Positions 1 through 7,653 of a stretch of DNA of 12,961 nt are shown here, one piece after another. Source of the stretch: an uncultured Gemella sp. (lineage in GTDB: Bacteria; Bacillota; Bacilli; Staphylococcales; Gemellaceae); contig CAMEOL010000012.1 of NCBI GenBank assembly GCA_945929765.1, positions 1 to 12,961 of the forward strand. The letters are read 5' to 3'. Under the pieces are notes generated by a model. That model saw nothing but the letters and a program-made list of their open reading frames with translations, ran no database searches and was not told where the DNA came from. Position 1 is the first letter of the stretch. Each line of letters begins with the position of its first letter. Position numbers and translations under genes: made by a program.

Positions 1-797
1 GCTCGCCAGCCAACTGGGACATCGAAAAATACTTGTCCTTGGTTTCCTCCCCCACCAGCAGTAATATCTTTATCTATAAGCGGTTTATCATCTTCGATAG
101 CTTCTGTTATTCTTCTAATAGTTTCTATGTTAGAAACTACTGCGTTAGCTTCAAGTGGTAATTGTCCTATTTCTAAAACTTTTCCTAAAACTTCACGAAC
201 AATAACTCGCTCATCTCCTGCTGGATACATATCTGTTAATATTTTTACAGCTATGTTAGGTTCGTCTTTACAAGCTTTTCCTATTGCTAGTAAGGCTTTA
301 CGATATTTCGTCTTCATTGCAATATACGCTTGCTTAGCACCTGTAATTTCCATCATATATTTTAGACCGCGGATAATTACGTCTGGGTGTTCTTCCATAT
401 ATTTAATGTTATGAGAAAGTATAGGTTCACACTCAGCTGCGTTTGCTAAAATGTATCCACCTTCTATACGAGTTGATAGCTTAATTCCAACAGGGAATCC
501 AGCTCCTCCTAGACCTACTATTCCAGCATCTTTTATCTTTTGTAAATAATCATCTGTTTTTTCTAATTTCACATAATCATCTGTTTGAACTTCGTCTAAT
601 TTAAGAACTAGTGATGTTTCTGTTACTTCTTCTATTACTCCAGATAAGCTACTATGAATATTCGCACCTAATCCATTTGGAACTGCAACTAATTGCCCTC
701 TTTTAATTTCTTGCCCAACTTCTACTATAGGTTTGCAAGGGGCACCTACGTGTTGTTTTAAAGGGATAGTAATTCTCTCTACATTAAATTTGTACAT
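1..797 (-). CDS. prdC: PrdC-like (RnfC-family) electron-transfer protein, 3' part outside the window
   Basis: The first 265 codons are visible; the gene runs off the left edge. The start is the ATG at 797-795, preceded by an excellent AAAGGAGG site at 804-811. The N-terminal region (residues about 11-67) is an RnfC-type barrel-sandwich domain with the signature LKQHVGAPCKP (14-23) and GLGANIHSS (42-50). It is followed by the RnfC/Nqo1-like nucleotide-binding core: GIVGLGGAGFP (92-102), ANAAECEP (118-125) and MYPAGDERV (190-198). In RnfC relatives this core handles NADH/FMN. The LKQHVGAPC start and VSNIET (221-226) look more like PrdC, the protein that passes electrons from NADH to D-proline reductase in Stickland fermenters, than like membrane Rnf RnfC. 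The C-terminal part, where iron-sulfur cysteines would lie, is not visible. RnfC or another RnfC-like protein remains possible; the RnfC superfamily itself is near certain. Confidence 0.78.
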   Translation of the reverse strand, partial: MYKFNVERITIPLKQHVGAPCKPIVEVGQEIKRGQLVAVPNGLGANIHSSLSGVIEEVTETSLVLKLDEVQTDDYVKLEKTDDYLQKIKDAGIVGLGGAGFPVGIKLSTRIEGGYILANAAECEPILSHNIKYMEEHPDVIIRGLKYMMEITGAKQAYIAMKTKYRKALLAIGKACKDEPNIAVKILTDMYPAGDERVIVREVLGKVLEIGQLPLEANAVVSNIETIRRITEAIEDDKPLIDKDITAGGGGNQGQVFFDVPVGWR

Positions 798-868
798 CGG
801 TTTTCCTCCTTTCTTTATTATTTAGTAGTTATATCAAGTAGTGGTTCATTTATTCCATCTACACTGTT

Positions 869-897
869 ATTGTAATACAGTTTTTTGCAAAATGCAA
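869..897 (-). promoter_or_regulatory. Promoter of the prdC-like gene
   Basis: On the minus strand a -35 TTGCAT (892-897) and a -10 TACAAT (869-874) are separated by exactly 17 bases, about 70 bases upstream of the ATG at 797. A perfect inverted repeat, AAAATGC-AA-GCATTTT (889-904), overlaps the -35 box and could be an operator. Inferred from consensus match only. Confidence 0.5.
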
Positions 898-1185
898 GCA
901 TTTTATTAAAAAATTATGCAAACAATTTTATAACAGAATCTTAATCCAACAAAAACATAGATATTGCTTACATCCTTAATCTTACAGAAATTATTACAGA
1001 AGCGAATAACTTTATAATACAATTTTTTTCTATATATTTATTTGTTGTACAAGAGTAATTGTTATAGTCGATTTTTAAGAACTGTTATACCTGTACTAGA
1101 ATTGTTATTTTTTTATAACGCGTTTATAATTTTTTGAATGCTTCTAAGTCTATTGCTATCATGTTTGTAAACTATCTTCATTTTT

Positions 1186-1235
1186 TTGTTGGATATCCAA
1201 CAATTTTAAAAAAATTTTTTGTTGGATATATAACA
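1186..1235. promoter_or_regulatory. Palindromic operator-like site plus imperfect second copy
   Basis: TTGTTGGATATCCAACAA at 1186-1203 is a perfect 18-base palindrome with no loop, so it fits a DNA-binding dimer better than an RNA hairpin. A second copy, TTGTTGGATATATAACA (1219-1235), starts 33 bases later, close to three helical turns. Both lie behind a run of six or more T in the same orientation. A half-site in inverse orientation, ATCCAACAA, occurs at 944-952. The regulator is unknown. The sites sit between the two divergent promoters, upstream of both. Confidence 0.5.
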
Positions 1236-1347
1236 CTTTTGAAAATAACTATAGAAAATTTCTGATTTATTATACAAGTTCTTTCTATAGATACAAATTT
1301 TATTTTATTTTTTTTTTGATATTGTCAACAAAACAAATCAAGATAAA

Positions 1348-1376
1348 TTGAAATTCTAACAATTTTATAGTAGAAT
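1348..1376 (+). promoter_or_regulatory. Promoter of the thiolase-mvaS operon
   Basis: TTGAAA (1348-1353) and TAGAAT (1371-1376) are spaced by 17 bases, placing the transcription start near 1383, about 31 bases before the ATG. The ribosome binding site AGGAGA is at 1402-1407. Consensus-based inference. Confidence 0.55.
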
Positions 1377-1413
1377 ATACTTGCAATAAAAGAAGAATTT
1401 CAGGAGAATTTTC

Positions 1414-2595
1414 ATGACTAAAATAGCAATATTAGCAGCTCATAGATCTGCAATCGGATCATTCGGAGGATCACTTTCTAATACTTCACCTTCCTATGTC
1501 GGTGCAGAATTAGTAAAATTTGCTTTAAACACTGCAAAAATATCACCAGAAAACGTTGATGAAGTTATCTTCGGTAACGTCTTGCAGTCGGGATTAGGAC
1601 AAAATATAGCTCGTCAAATAGCAATAAAATCTGATATTCCAAAAGAAAAATCAGCTTTTGTAGTTAACAAAGTTTGTGGTTCAGGACTAAAAAGTGTAAC
1701 TTTAGGTGCAAATAGTATCTTATCTGGAGAAAACGACATCGTAGTTTGTGGTGGAATTGAATTTATGAGTCAAGCACCTTACATTTCTAAGACTAATAGA
1801 TTTGGTAGTAAATTAGGTAACGTAGAATTTATTGACTCTATTATTAATGATGGTTTAACAGATGCATTCAATAACTACCATATGGGAATTACCGCAGAGA
1901 ATATCGCAGAAAAATATAACATTTCTAGAGAAGAAGCTGATCAATTCGCACTAAATAGTCAAATTAAAGCTCAAAAAGCAATTGAAAATAACAAATTTAA
2001 AGACGAAATTGTCCCTGTAACTGTAAAGGCAGGCCGTCAAGAAGTAATTTTCGAAATAGACGAATACCCTCGTTTTGGTAGTACAATAGAAAAACTAGCA
2101 AAATTACGTCCGGCATTTAAAGAAGACGGTGTGTCAACAGCAGGTAATTCGTCTGGAATAAACGATGGTGCTGCAGTTGTAATATTAGCATCAGAAGAAA
2201 AAGTTAAAGAACTTAACTTACGACCATTAGCATATATAGAAGCATATGCTAGTAGCGGTCTTGATCCCGAAGTTATGGGTCTTGGTCCTATCTGTGCAAC
2301 AAAAAAATTACTGAAAAAAAATGACATTAATATAGAAGAAATAGATCTTTTTGAACTTAACGAAGCATTCGCAACACAATCAATAGCAGTTGTTCGAGAC
2401 CTAAAAATAGACGAAGAAAAAGTTAATGTTAATGGCGGAGCAATAGCTCTAGGGCATCCGATAGGTGCAAGTGGAACTAGAATTTTAGTAACATTAATTC
2501 ACGAACTGAAAAAACAAAATAAAAACTACGGATTATGTTCACTATGCATAGGCGGTGGACAAGGTATTTCATTATTAATAAAAAACAACAATTAG
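1414..2595 (+). CDS. Acetyl-CoA C-acetyltransferase (biosynthetic thiolase)
   Basis: Condenses two acetyl-CoA into acetoacetyl-CoA plus CoA in the cytoplasm; here this feeds HMG-CoA synthase encoded 12 bases downstream. At 393 residues it has the typical thiolase length. The catalytic residues fall at the classical positions: nucleophile Cys88 in NKVCGSG, His348 in GGAIALGHPIGASG, and Cys378 in SLCIGGGQG. The family motif LFELNEAFA is also present. The ATG at 1414 has AGGAGA six bases upstream and its own promoter. Pairing with mvaS makes a mevalonate role more likely than fatty-acid degradation; no other beta-oxidation gene is visible. Thiolases are called thlA, atoB or mvaC-like in different species, so no symbol is given. 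Confidence 0.95.
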   Translation: MTKIAILAAHRSAIGSFGGSLSNTSPSYVGAELVKFALNTAKISPENVDEVIFGNVLQSGLGQNIARQIAIKSDIPKEKSAFVVNKVCGSGLKSVTLGANSILSGENDIVVCGGIEFMSQAPYISKTNRFGSKLGNVEFIDSIINDGLTDAFNNYHMGITAENIAEKYNISREEADQFALNSQIKAQKAIENNKFKDEIVPVTVKAGRQEVIFEIDEYPRFGSTIEKLAKLRPAFKEDGVSTAGNSSGINDGAAVVILASEEKVKELNLRPLAYIEAYASSGLDPEVMGLGPICATKKLLKKNDINIEEIDLFELNEAFATQSIAVVRDLKIDEEKVNVNGGAIALGHPIGASGTRILVTLIHELKKQNKNYGLCSLCIGGGQGISLLIKNNN

Positions 2596-2607
2596 TGAGG
2601 AAAAAAA

Positions 2608-3780
2608 ATGAAAATTGGAATTGATAAAATAGGATTTGCAATACCTAAATATTATCTTGATATCACTGATTTAGCAGTAAGTCGTAATATAGAACCAGAG
2701 AAGTTTACAAAAGGTCTTATGCAACTTGAGATGAGTGTAACTCCTATCAATCAAGATATAGTAACATTAGGAGCTAGTGCAGCTAGTGATATTTTAACAG
2801 ATGAAGATAAAAAGCAGATAGATATGATTATTGTCGGAACAGAAACAGGAATAGATCAAAGTAAGGCTGCTTCTGTATTTATCCACGGACTTCTTGGGAT
2901 CCAACCATTCGCACGTTCTATCGAGATTAAAGAAGCTTGCTACGGTGCTACGGCAGGTTTAGAGATGGCACGCAATCATATCGCCAACAAACCTGAATCT
3001 AAAGTATTAGTCATCGCAAGCGATATAGCTAAATATGGTATAGGAGCCGGAGGAGAATCAACTCAAGGAGCTGGAAGTATAGCCATGCTAATAACTAAAG
3101 ATCCAAAAATAGCTGTTATTAACAACGATAACATCTACCAAACACGTGATCTTATGGATTTTTGGCGTCCTAATTATTCTCCATACCCTTTCGTTGACGG
3201 GAAATTTTCGACAGAGTTATATTTAGATTGTTTAGCTACTACGTGGCAACAATATTTAACAACAAACAACAAAAAAATAGAAGATTTTAAAGCAATTTGC
3301 TTCCATCTTCCATTCCCGAAACTTGGGTTAAAGGGTCTAAATGCTCTTCTTGGAGAAGATACTCCTACAGAACATCAACAGCTATTAACAAATAGTTTTA
3401 TGCAGTCAATAATCTATAGCCAAAAAATAGGAAACATCTACACAGGTTCACTGTTCCTAGGATTACTTTCATTGTTAGAACAAAGTTCTGAATTATCAAC
3501 AGGAGACAATATTGCTCTATATAGCTACGGAAGTGGTGCTGTGTGCGAAATATTCAGTTTAACTTTAGTAGATAACTTCAAACAACAATTAAGAAAAGAT
3601 CGTTTAAACACTGATTTTTCAGAAAGAACTCGTCTTTCTGTTAAAGAATACGAAAAAATGTTCTTCCAAACGGTTGAAGTTGACGAAACAGGAAATGCAG
3701 CTGTAGAACAAATTGACACAACTAGTAAGTTCTATCTAGAAAAAATAGAACAGCATAGAAGAATTTACAAAGAAAGATAA
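2608..3780 (+). CDS. mvaS: Hydroxymethylglutaryl-CoA synthase
   Basis: Condenses acetoacetyl-CoA with acetyl-CoA to HMG-CoA, the second step of the mevalonate pathway to isopentenyl diphosphate, needed for undecaprenyl carriers and quinones. The 390 residues match the bacterial enzyme length. The catalytic triad lies at the numbering known for the Staphylococcus aureus enzyme: Glu79 (VGTETG), Cys111 (IKEACYGATAG) and His233 (CFHLPFPK). Further family motifs are ASDIAKYG (138-145) and the YSYGSGA segment near the C-terminus. It starts 12 bases after the thiolase stop, with AGGA at 2598-2601, so the two genes are almost certainly co-transcribed and perhaps translationally linked. HMG-CoA reductase (mvaA), often adjacent or fused to thiolase (mvaE) in related bacteria, is not in this window. 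Confidence 0.97.
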   Translation: MKIGIDKIGFAIPKYYLDITDLAVSRNIEPEKFTKGLMQLEMSVTPINQDIVTLGASAASDILTDEDKKQIDMIIVGTETGIDQSKAASVFIHGLLGIQPFARSIEIKEACYGATAGLEMARNHIANKPESKVLVIASDIAKYGIGAGGESTQGAGSIAMLITKDPKIAVINNDNIYQTRDLMDFWRPNYSPYPFVDGKFSTELYLDCLATTWQQYLTTNNKKIEDFKAICFHLPFPKLGLKGLNALLGEDTPTEHQQLLTNSFMQSIIYSQKIGNIYTGSLFLGLLSLLEQSSELSTGDNIALYSYGSGAVCEIFSLTLVDNFKQQLRKDRLNTDFSERTRLSVKEYEKMFFQTVEVDETGNAAVEQIDTTSKFYLEKIEQHRRIYKER

Positions 3781-3782
3781 TA

Positions 3783-3824
3783 AAAAAGCATAATGGAAAA
3801 TAAACATTGTCCATTATGCTTTTT
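3783..3824. terminator. Bidirectional rho-independent terminator
   Basis: A perfect 15-base-pair stem (3783-3797 with 3810-3824) with core AGCATAATGG/CCATTATGCT and a 12-base loop. It is flanked by an A-run on the left and a T-run on the right, so it can stop transcription from both sides. It lies between the convergent ends of mvaS (plus) and the P-type ATPase (minus). Confidence 0.9.
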
Positions 3825-3859
3825 CTAAATACAACTTAATATGTGAATAAACTTTTAAA

Positions 3860-6109
3860 TTAAAACTTATTGACTATAGCTTTCTTCTTTTTTATCGATA
3901 TGATATGAATAACTGCAACAACAATAGCCAATAATGCTAAAACAGTTAGTTCACGGCTATTAAAAACAATAAACATTTTTTCGAGAATAAAGATATTAGC
4001 TACTACACCTACTAATGCTCCTACAAATAATAGCACTAAAAGTAGAATTTTATGTTTGTTAAAAGGTAAACTCACCTTGTAAACCATTAATAACCCGTTA
4101 ATTAGTGCTAGAATAAAACAAATTACTCCTGCATTTCTCGGTTCTAACCCTAAAAAATTCACTATTAAAATTGCCGAAACTAAAATACCACCACCAATAG
4201 TTGCATTAGTTAAAACATCTTGCATAAAGTTATTTTTCACACGTTCCTTATTCTCTTCAAAAGTTAAAAAGAACGATGGAATTCCTATTGTAATAGCAGA
4301 AATAATCGTAAATTGAATTGGAATAAACGGAAACTTCAAACTCAGCAAAACACTTAACACAGCAAAAGTTATAGAGAAAAATGTCTTCGTTAAAAATAAC
4401 GATGCTACTTTCTGAATGTTATTAATAACTCGACGTCCCTCCATAAGAATATTATAAAATACTCCGAAATCGTCAGTTAAAAATACAATATTGGCAACAC
4501 TTTTCGCCGCACTCGTAGCACCATTCATTGCAAAACTAATATCTGCTTTTTTTAGTGCTAGAACGTCGTTAACACCATCTCCACTCATAGCAACGGTTTT
4601 GCCATTTTTCTGTAAAACTTCAACCATTCGTTCTTTTTGTTCTGGCGTTACACGACCAAATATATCATTATTTAGAACAGTTTTTTCGAAATTTTCGTCC
4701 GTTACTTGCGTCATATCTACAGCAGTTGCATCTTGTTTAAAACCTGCTTTCTTAGCAACTCCGAGAACGGCGATATGATTGTCCCCACTAATAATTTTTA
4801 TGTCGACACCTTGGCTATTAAAGTAAGCGAAAGTTTCTTGCGTATTGTCTTTTATTTCGTCAGAAAGAACAACATGCCCTACTAATTTTGCATCTTTGGG
4901 CTTTTCTACATATCCGGAACAATGAACAAGAGATAAAATACGATAACCGTCTTTTTTGTAATTTTCATATTTTTCTGCCATGGCACTATTTAATCCTAAA
5001 AATTCATAAGCACCGAAGAAATACGTACCTCCATCTTCTAGCTGAATATAAGAAAATTTATCTTTACTCGAAAAAGCACCTTTCTTCCTTACGTGCCAAT
5101 CTGATCCAAGTTTTAAATAATCTTTCAAAGCACGAGAAGTTGCATTTTCATCATCGAAATGACTCAAGTAATTAGCCAAAATACTTTCCAACTCTTTATC
5201 TATTTCTACTACGTGCATATTCCCCGTAGTGATAGTTCCCGTCTTGTCAAAACAAAGAACATCTACTCGAGCTAGCGTCTCTGTACAATATAACTCTTGA
5301 ACTAATACCTTTTTTCGAGTAAGTTTATATGCCGATACCGCAAGAGACACACTCACTAAAAGTATTAATCCTTCTGGAATCATCCCAACTAAAGCACCTG
5401 CACTACTTAATACTATGTCTACATAACCTTTCCCTTGCAAAGTCCCTCGGTAGTACAATAATCCTGCTATTGGAATTAGTAATACAGAAATAACTTTTAA
5501 TATTGTATCTAAATAATCACGTAATTTTGATGGATATTTCTTAAATTGTTTCGTAGATATAGCTAACTTGTTAATATAACTATTTTCTCCTACAGCTGTA
5601 GCTCGAATAAGACAACTTCCACTTACTACATTACTTCCACTCATGACACTTTGCCCTATATTTTTGTGGATATTATCACTTTCACCTGTAAGTAAAGATT
5701 CGTCTACTTCTATTTCTCCTGCAACAATTTCTCCATCACAAGGTATTTGATCTCCTAAATTCAGATGCAAATATTCACCAAGAACTATTTCTTCTGAATC
5801 TATTTCTATCGTTCTATTGTCACGATTTACTCGATACTTACTTCTACTAAGTAGACTTAATTCTTCCAAAGCATTTTTTGCCCTAACTTCTTGGTAAATA
5901 CCAATAACAGTATTTATTATAATTACAAAAACAAAAAGTAAGTTTTCGAATCTGAATGTCGATGCTACGAAAACTGCAAGAACTAAAATCATCCCGTTAA
6001 AAAACGTAAACACGTTAGAAAATATTATTTCTTTCGTAGTTTTATATGGTTTTATTATACTTATGTTTTTTTGTGCTTGTTGCACTTCTTCGTTTGTTAA
6101 ATATTTCAT
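3860..6109 (-). CDS. CtpE-like P-type cation-transporting ATPase
   Basis: Membrane ATPase of the E1-E2 family, 749 residues. Two N-terminal membrane segments (about 34-75) are followed by the actuator domain with TGES (141-144), M3-M4 (about 203-257) with the ion-site motif PEGL (245-248), and the phosphorylation motif DKTGT with Asp288. A short nucleotide-binding domain carries GAFSSKDK (344-351), the hinge motif is GDGVND (510-515), and six more C-terminal segments follow (about 570-738). There is no N-terminal heavy-metal-binding domain and no CPx motif in M4, so it is not a copper or cadmium pump. The PEGLILL segment, ARVDVLCFDKTGT and TIGIPSFFLTFE in M6 (607-618) resemble the CtpE branch; mycobacterial CtpE is linked to calcium uptake. 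Calcium or magnesium is therefore the best guess; the true substrate cannot be read from sequence. The start ATG at 6109 has only a weak GGGG (6115-6118) as ribosome binding site. Confidence 0.9.
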   Translation of the reverse strand: MKYLTNEEVQQAQKNISIIKPYKTTKEIIFSNVFTFFNGMILVLAVFVASTFRFENLLFVFVIIINTVIGIYQEVRAKNALEELSLLSRSKYRVNRDNRTIEIDSEEIVLGEYLHLNLGDQIPCDGEIVAGEIEVDESLLTGESDNIHKNIGQSVMSGSNVVSGSCLIRATAVGENSYINKLAISTKQFKKYPSKLRDYLDTILKVISVLLIPIAGLLYYRGTLQGKGYVDIVLSSAGALVGMIPEGLILLVSVSLAVSAYKLTRKKVLVQELYCTETLARVDVLCFDKTGTITTGNMHVVEIDKELESILANYLSHFDDENATSRALKDYLKLGSDWHVRKKGAFSSKDKFSYIQLEDGGTYFFGAYEFLGLNSAMAEKYENYKKDGYRILSLVHCSGYVEKPKDAKLVGHVVLSDEIKDNTQETFAYFNSQGVDIKIISGDNHIAVLGVAKKAGFKQDATAVDMTQVTDENFEKTVLNNDIFGRVTPEQKERMVEVLQKNGKTVAMSGDGVNDVLALKKADISFAMNGATSAAKSVANIVFLTDDFGVFYNILMEGRRVINNIQKVASLFLTKTFFSITFAVLSVLLSLKFPFIPIQFTIISAITIGIPSFFLTFEENKERVKNNFMQDVLTNATIGGGILVSAILIVNFLGLEPRNAGVICFILALINGLLMVYKVSLPFNKHKILLLVLLFVGALVGVVANIFILEKMFIVFNSRELTVLALLAIVVAVIHIISIKKKKAIVNKF

Positions 6110-6238
6110 GCCAACCCCAATTTTTTGTAATTATTATTTTCTATTTTGTTGTTTTAAAGAACCACAAAGAAAGAGCAACAGTTGTTATTTATTTTTTCTT
6201 ATAATTCTTTATTTAGCTTAATCTTTGTCGTTAGTTTT

Positions 6239-6308
6239 CTAGAAGAAATTGTTATTTATTGATATGTATAATTAGCAATTCCTATTTCTAGCTAATATTA
6301 TTATAACA
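6239..6308 (-). promoter_or_regulatory. Extended -10 promoter and leader hairpin of the P-type ATPase
   Basis: On the minus strand TGTTATAAT (6300-6308) is a perfect extended -10 (TGnTATAAT); no good -35 is present. Transcription would start near 6293, leaving a leader of about 185 bases before the ATG at 6109. The start of this leader can fold into an imperfect hairpin, 6239-6251 with 6276-6291 (CTAGAA/TTCTAG and AATTG/CAATT around an internal loop). No known riboswitch class is recognised in it. No clear terminator for the upstream FAD gene was seen, so some read-through into the ATPase is possible. Confidence 0.4.
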
Positions 6309-6353
6309 TAGCAATCTAAAAAGTTATCTAATTAACGTCTAATAAATATGTAC

Positions 6354-7451
6354 TTACTTATTTATCTTCGTTACATACTTTTCTACAGGGTATTGGGTTT
6401 CGTCTAGTGTTGTTTCTTTATTTAATAACATCATAGCTAAATTGTATCCTATGATACAGCCTGTCGTTAGCCCCGATGAACCTAATCCACTAGCTACAAA
6501 AATATTTTTTTCGTCTTGAATTTTTCCATAAAATGGCGAAAAATCTGATGTATATGCTCTAATTCCAACTCGCTCGTTTATTATTTCCGCTTCTTTTAGA
6601 TTTTCTAAAAAATGTTGTGCTTCCTTACCAAATTCATCCAGTTGTTTTTTATCGACAGCTAAATCATAGCCCATTTCATTTTCGTGTGTTGCACCAACAC
6701 TAACGACACCATTTTCAAACGGAATAATATCTAATTCACCTTCTGGCATAATTACAGGATATTGTCCACTATTTTCATCTTTAATTTTATAATCTCGCAA
6801 CTGCCCTTTTTGCGGTCTAACGTCCACTTCATAACCTAACGGTTTTAAAATTTCTGGCAACCACGCTCCAACTGCTAAAACTACTTTATCAAATTTTTGG
6901 CCATCAACAATATAAAAATCATTTTCTTTTTCTAAAGAAACTTTTTCGTGTACAACTTTCACTTTACTGGCATTTATTAAAGTAGTTACAAGTCTTTCTC
7001 CTTCAAGGCGTCCACCACCACTAGCAAACAATATACGCCCATTATTATTAAATGAATTTATTTTTTGTTTCGCTTCTTCCAAAGATAAGATCTTTAAATC
7101 TCCTATCATAGACGACTCTTTTCGTCTTTCAGAAGCAATATCGAACAATTCTTCTAATTTGCTGTCATCTTTTTTTAATAAGTAAACTCCTACTTGTTTA
7201 TAAAAATTGGTATTATATCCATCTTTTTGTAAATCAGCTACTAATTTCAAATAAAAGTCTGCACCAAGACGTGCCATTTTATACCACGCCTTATTTCTCC
7301 TTTTTGAGAACCACGGACTTATAATTCCGGCAGATGCTTTTGTTGCTTGCCCAACTCCGTAATCGAATAATGTAACGTCTAAATTTTCTTTTGATAAATA
7401 GTAAGCACACGTAGATCCTACTATTCCTCCTCCTATTATTGCAACTTTCAT
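6354..7451 (-). CDS. FAD-dependent oxidoreductase of the DAO family (D-amino-acid dehydrogenase/glycine-oxidase type)
   Basis: 365 residues from the ATG at 7451-7449. This start is chosen because AAAGGAGAA (7458-7466) lies just upstream and the protein then begins directly with the FAD-binding strand MKVAIIGGGIVG (Gly7-Gly12). A longer ORF back to 7538 would add 29 residues without a family match and would start upstream of the likely transcript start. The dinucleotide-binding acid is Asp30 (VTLFD). Other DAO-family landmarks are RPQKGQL (212-218), SVGATHE (251-257) and the C-terminal FAD-contacting IFVASGLGSSGLTTG (317-331). The family oxidises amines or amino acids such as D-amino acids, glycine or sarcosine; substrate is not predictable here. 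The protein appears cytoplasmic with no signal peptide. It is divergent from the haemoprotein receptor gene. Confidence 0.88.
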   Translation of the reverse strand: MKVAIIGGGIVGSTCAYYLSKENLDVTLFDYGVGQATKASAGIISPWFSKRRNKAWYKMARLGADFYLKLVADLQKDGYNTNFYKQVGVYLLKKDDSKLEELFDIASERRKESSMIGDLKILSLEEAKQKINSFNNNGRILFASGGGRLEGERLVTTLINASKVKVVHEKVSLEKENDFYIVDGQKFDKVVLAVGAWLPEILKPLGYEVDVRPQKGQLRDYKIKDENSGQYPVIMPEGELDIIPFENGVVSVGATHENEMGYDLAVDKKQLDEFGKEAQHFLENLKEAEIINERVGIRAYTSDFSPFYGKIQDEKNIFVASGLGSSGLTTGCIIGYNLAMMLLNKETTLDETQYPVEKYVTKINK

Positions 7452-7483
7452 ATTATCTTCTCCTTTAAAATTAATACCATTAT

Positions 7484-7513
7484 ATTGTATATCAAAAATA
7501 TATATAGTTTCAA
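7484..7513 (-). promoter_or_regulatory. Promoter of the FAD-dependent oxidoreductase gene
   Basis: Minus-strand TTGAAA (7508-7513) and TACAAT (7484-7489), spacer 18, place the transcript start near 7477, about 26 bases before the ATG at 7451. This supports the short start of the FAD enzyme. It is separate from the Fur box, which lies about 95 bases upstream of this -35. Confidence 0.5.
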
Positions 7514-7570
7514 CTAAACTTATAAATATAATATACAATTCTTAAATTTAATATATTTCAAAATAAAATG

Positions 7571-7599
7571 TTTTCAAATAAGATAAAGTGTGCTATAAT
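7571..7599 (+). promoter_or_regulatory. Promoter of the haemoprotein receptor gene
   Basis: TTTTCA (7571-7576) and TATAAT (7594-7599), spacer 17, with an extended -10 TG at 7591-7592 (TGCTATAAT). Transcription would begin near 7606, immediately before the Fur box. Confidence 0.7.
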
Positions 7600-7608
7600 T
7601 TATTTGTC

Positions 7609-7629
7609 AAATGATAATGATTATCATTT
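7609..7629. promoter_or_regulatory. Fur box (iron-responsive operator)
   Basis: TGATAATGATTATCA at 7612-7626 matches exactly the Bacillus 7-1-7 Fur consensus TGATAATnATTATCA. The symmetry extends three more bases on each side to a perfect 10-1-10 inverted repeat. It begins about three bases after the predicted transcription start of the receptor gene, a position where iron-loaded Fur would block the promoter. It does not match the PerR (TTATAATnATTATAA) or Zur (TCGTAATnATTACGA) consensus. Confidence 0.93.
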
Positions 7630-7653
7630 ACTGTTATATCGAGGAGGTTTTTT

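Larger units (their letters stand above)
798..1413. other. Divergent intergenic region with repeated palindromic motifs
   Basis: 616 very AT-rich bases separate the divergent prdC-like and thiolase genes, and no convincing ORF is present. Visible elements are the two outward promoters (869-897 minus, 1348-1376 plus) and a repeated TTGTTGGAT motif (944-952 inverted, 1186-1203 as a full palindrome, 1219-1235 imperfect). Also seen are GTTAT-T6-ATAAC (1104-1119), two TTACAGAA direct repeats 12 bases apart (982-989, 994-1001), and an isolated TATAAT at 1013-1018 without a good -35. The length is unusual compared with the other spacers here and suggests multi-input regulation or an unrecognised small RNA. 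Confidence 0.6.

Noticed and set aside
1186..1203. Palindrome as a rho-independent terminator
   Set aside because: The 18-base palindrome has no loop and the following T-run is short; it also lies far from any gene end.
4888..5175. 95-residue plus-strand ORF inside the ATPase gene, and similar ORFs at 127-414, 2037-2327, 4491-4778 and 9576-9866
   Set aside because: Each is antisense to a well-supported coding gene, and none has a homologous feel.
6110..6353. Known riboswitch (M-box, yybP-ykoY or other) ahead of the P-type ATPase
   Set aside because: No conserved core of any class I know could be matched in the minus-strand sequence; only an imperfect hairpin is present.
7452..7538. N-terminal extension of the FAD-dependent enzyme by 29 residues
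   Set aside because: The ATG at 7451 has a strong ribosome binding site and starts directly at the FAD-binding strand; the extension overlaps the predicted promoter.
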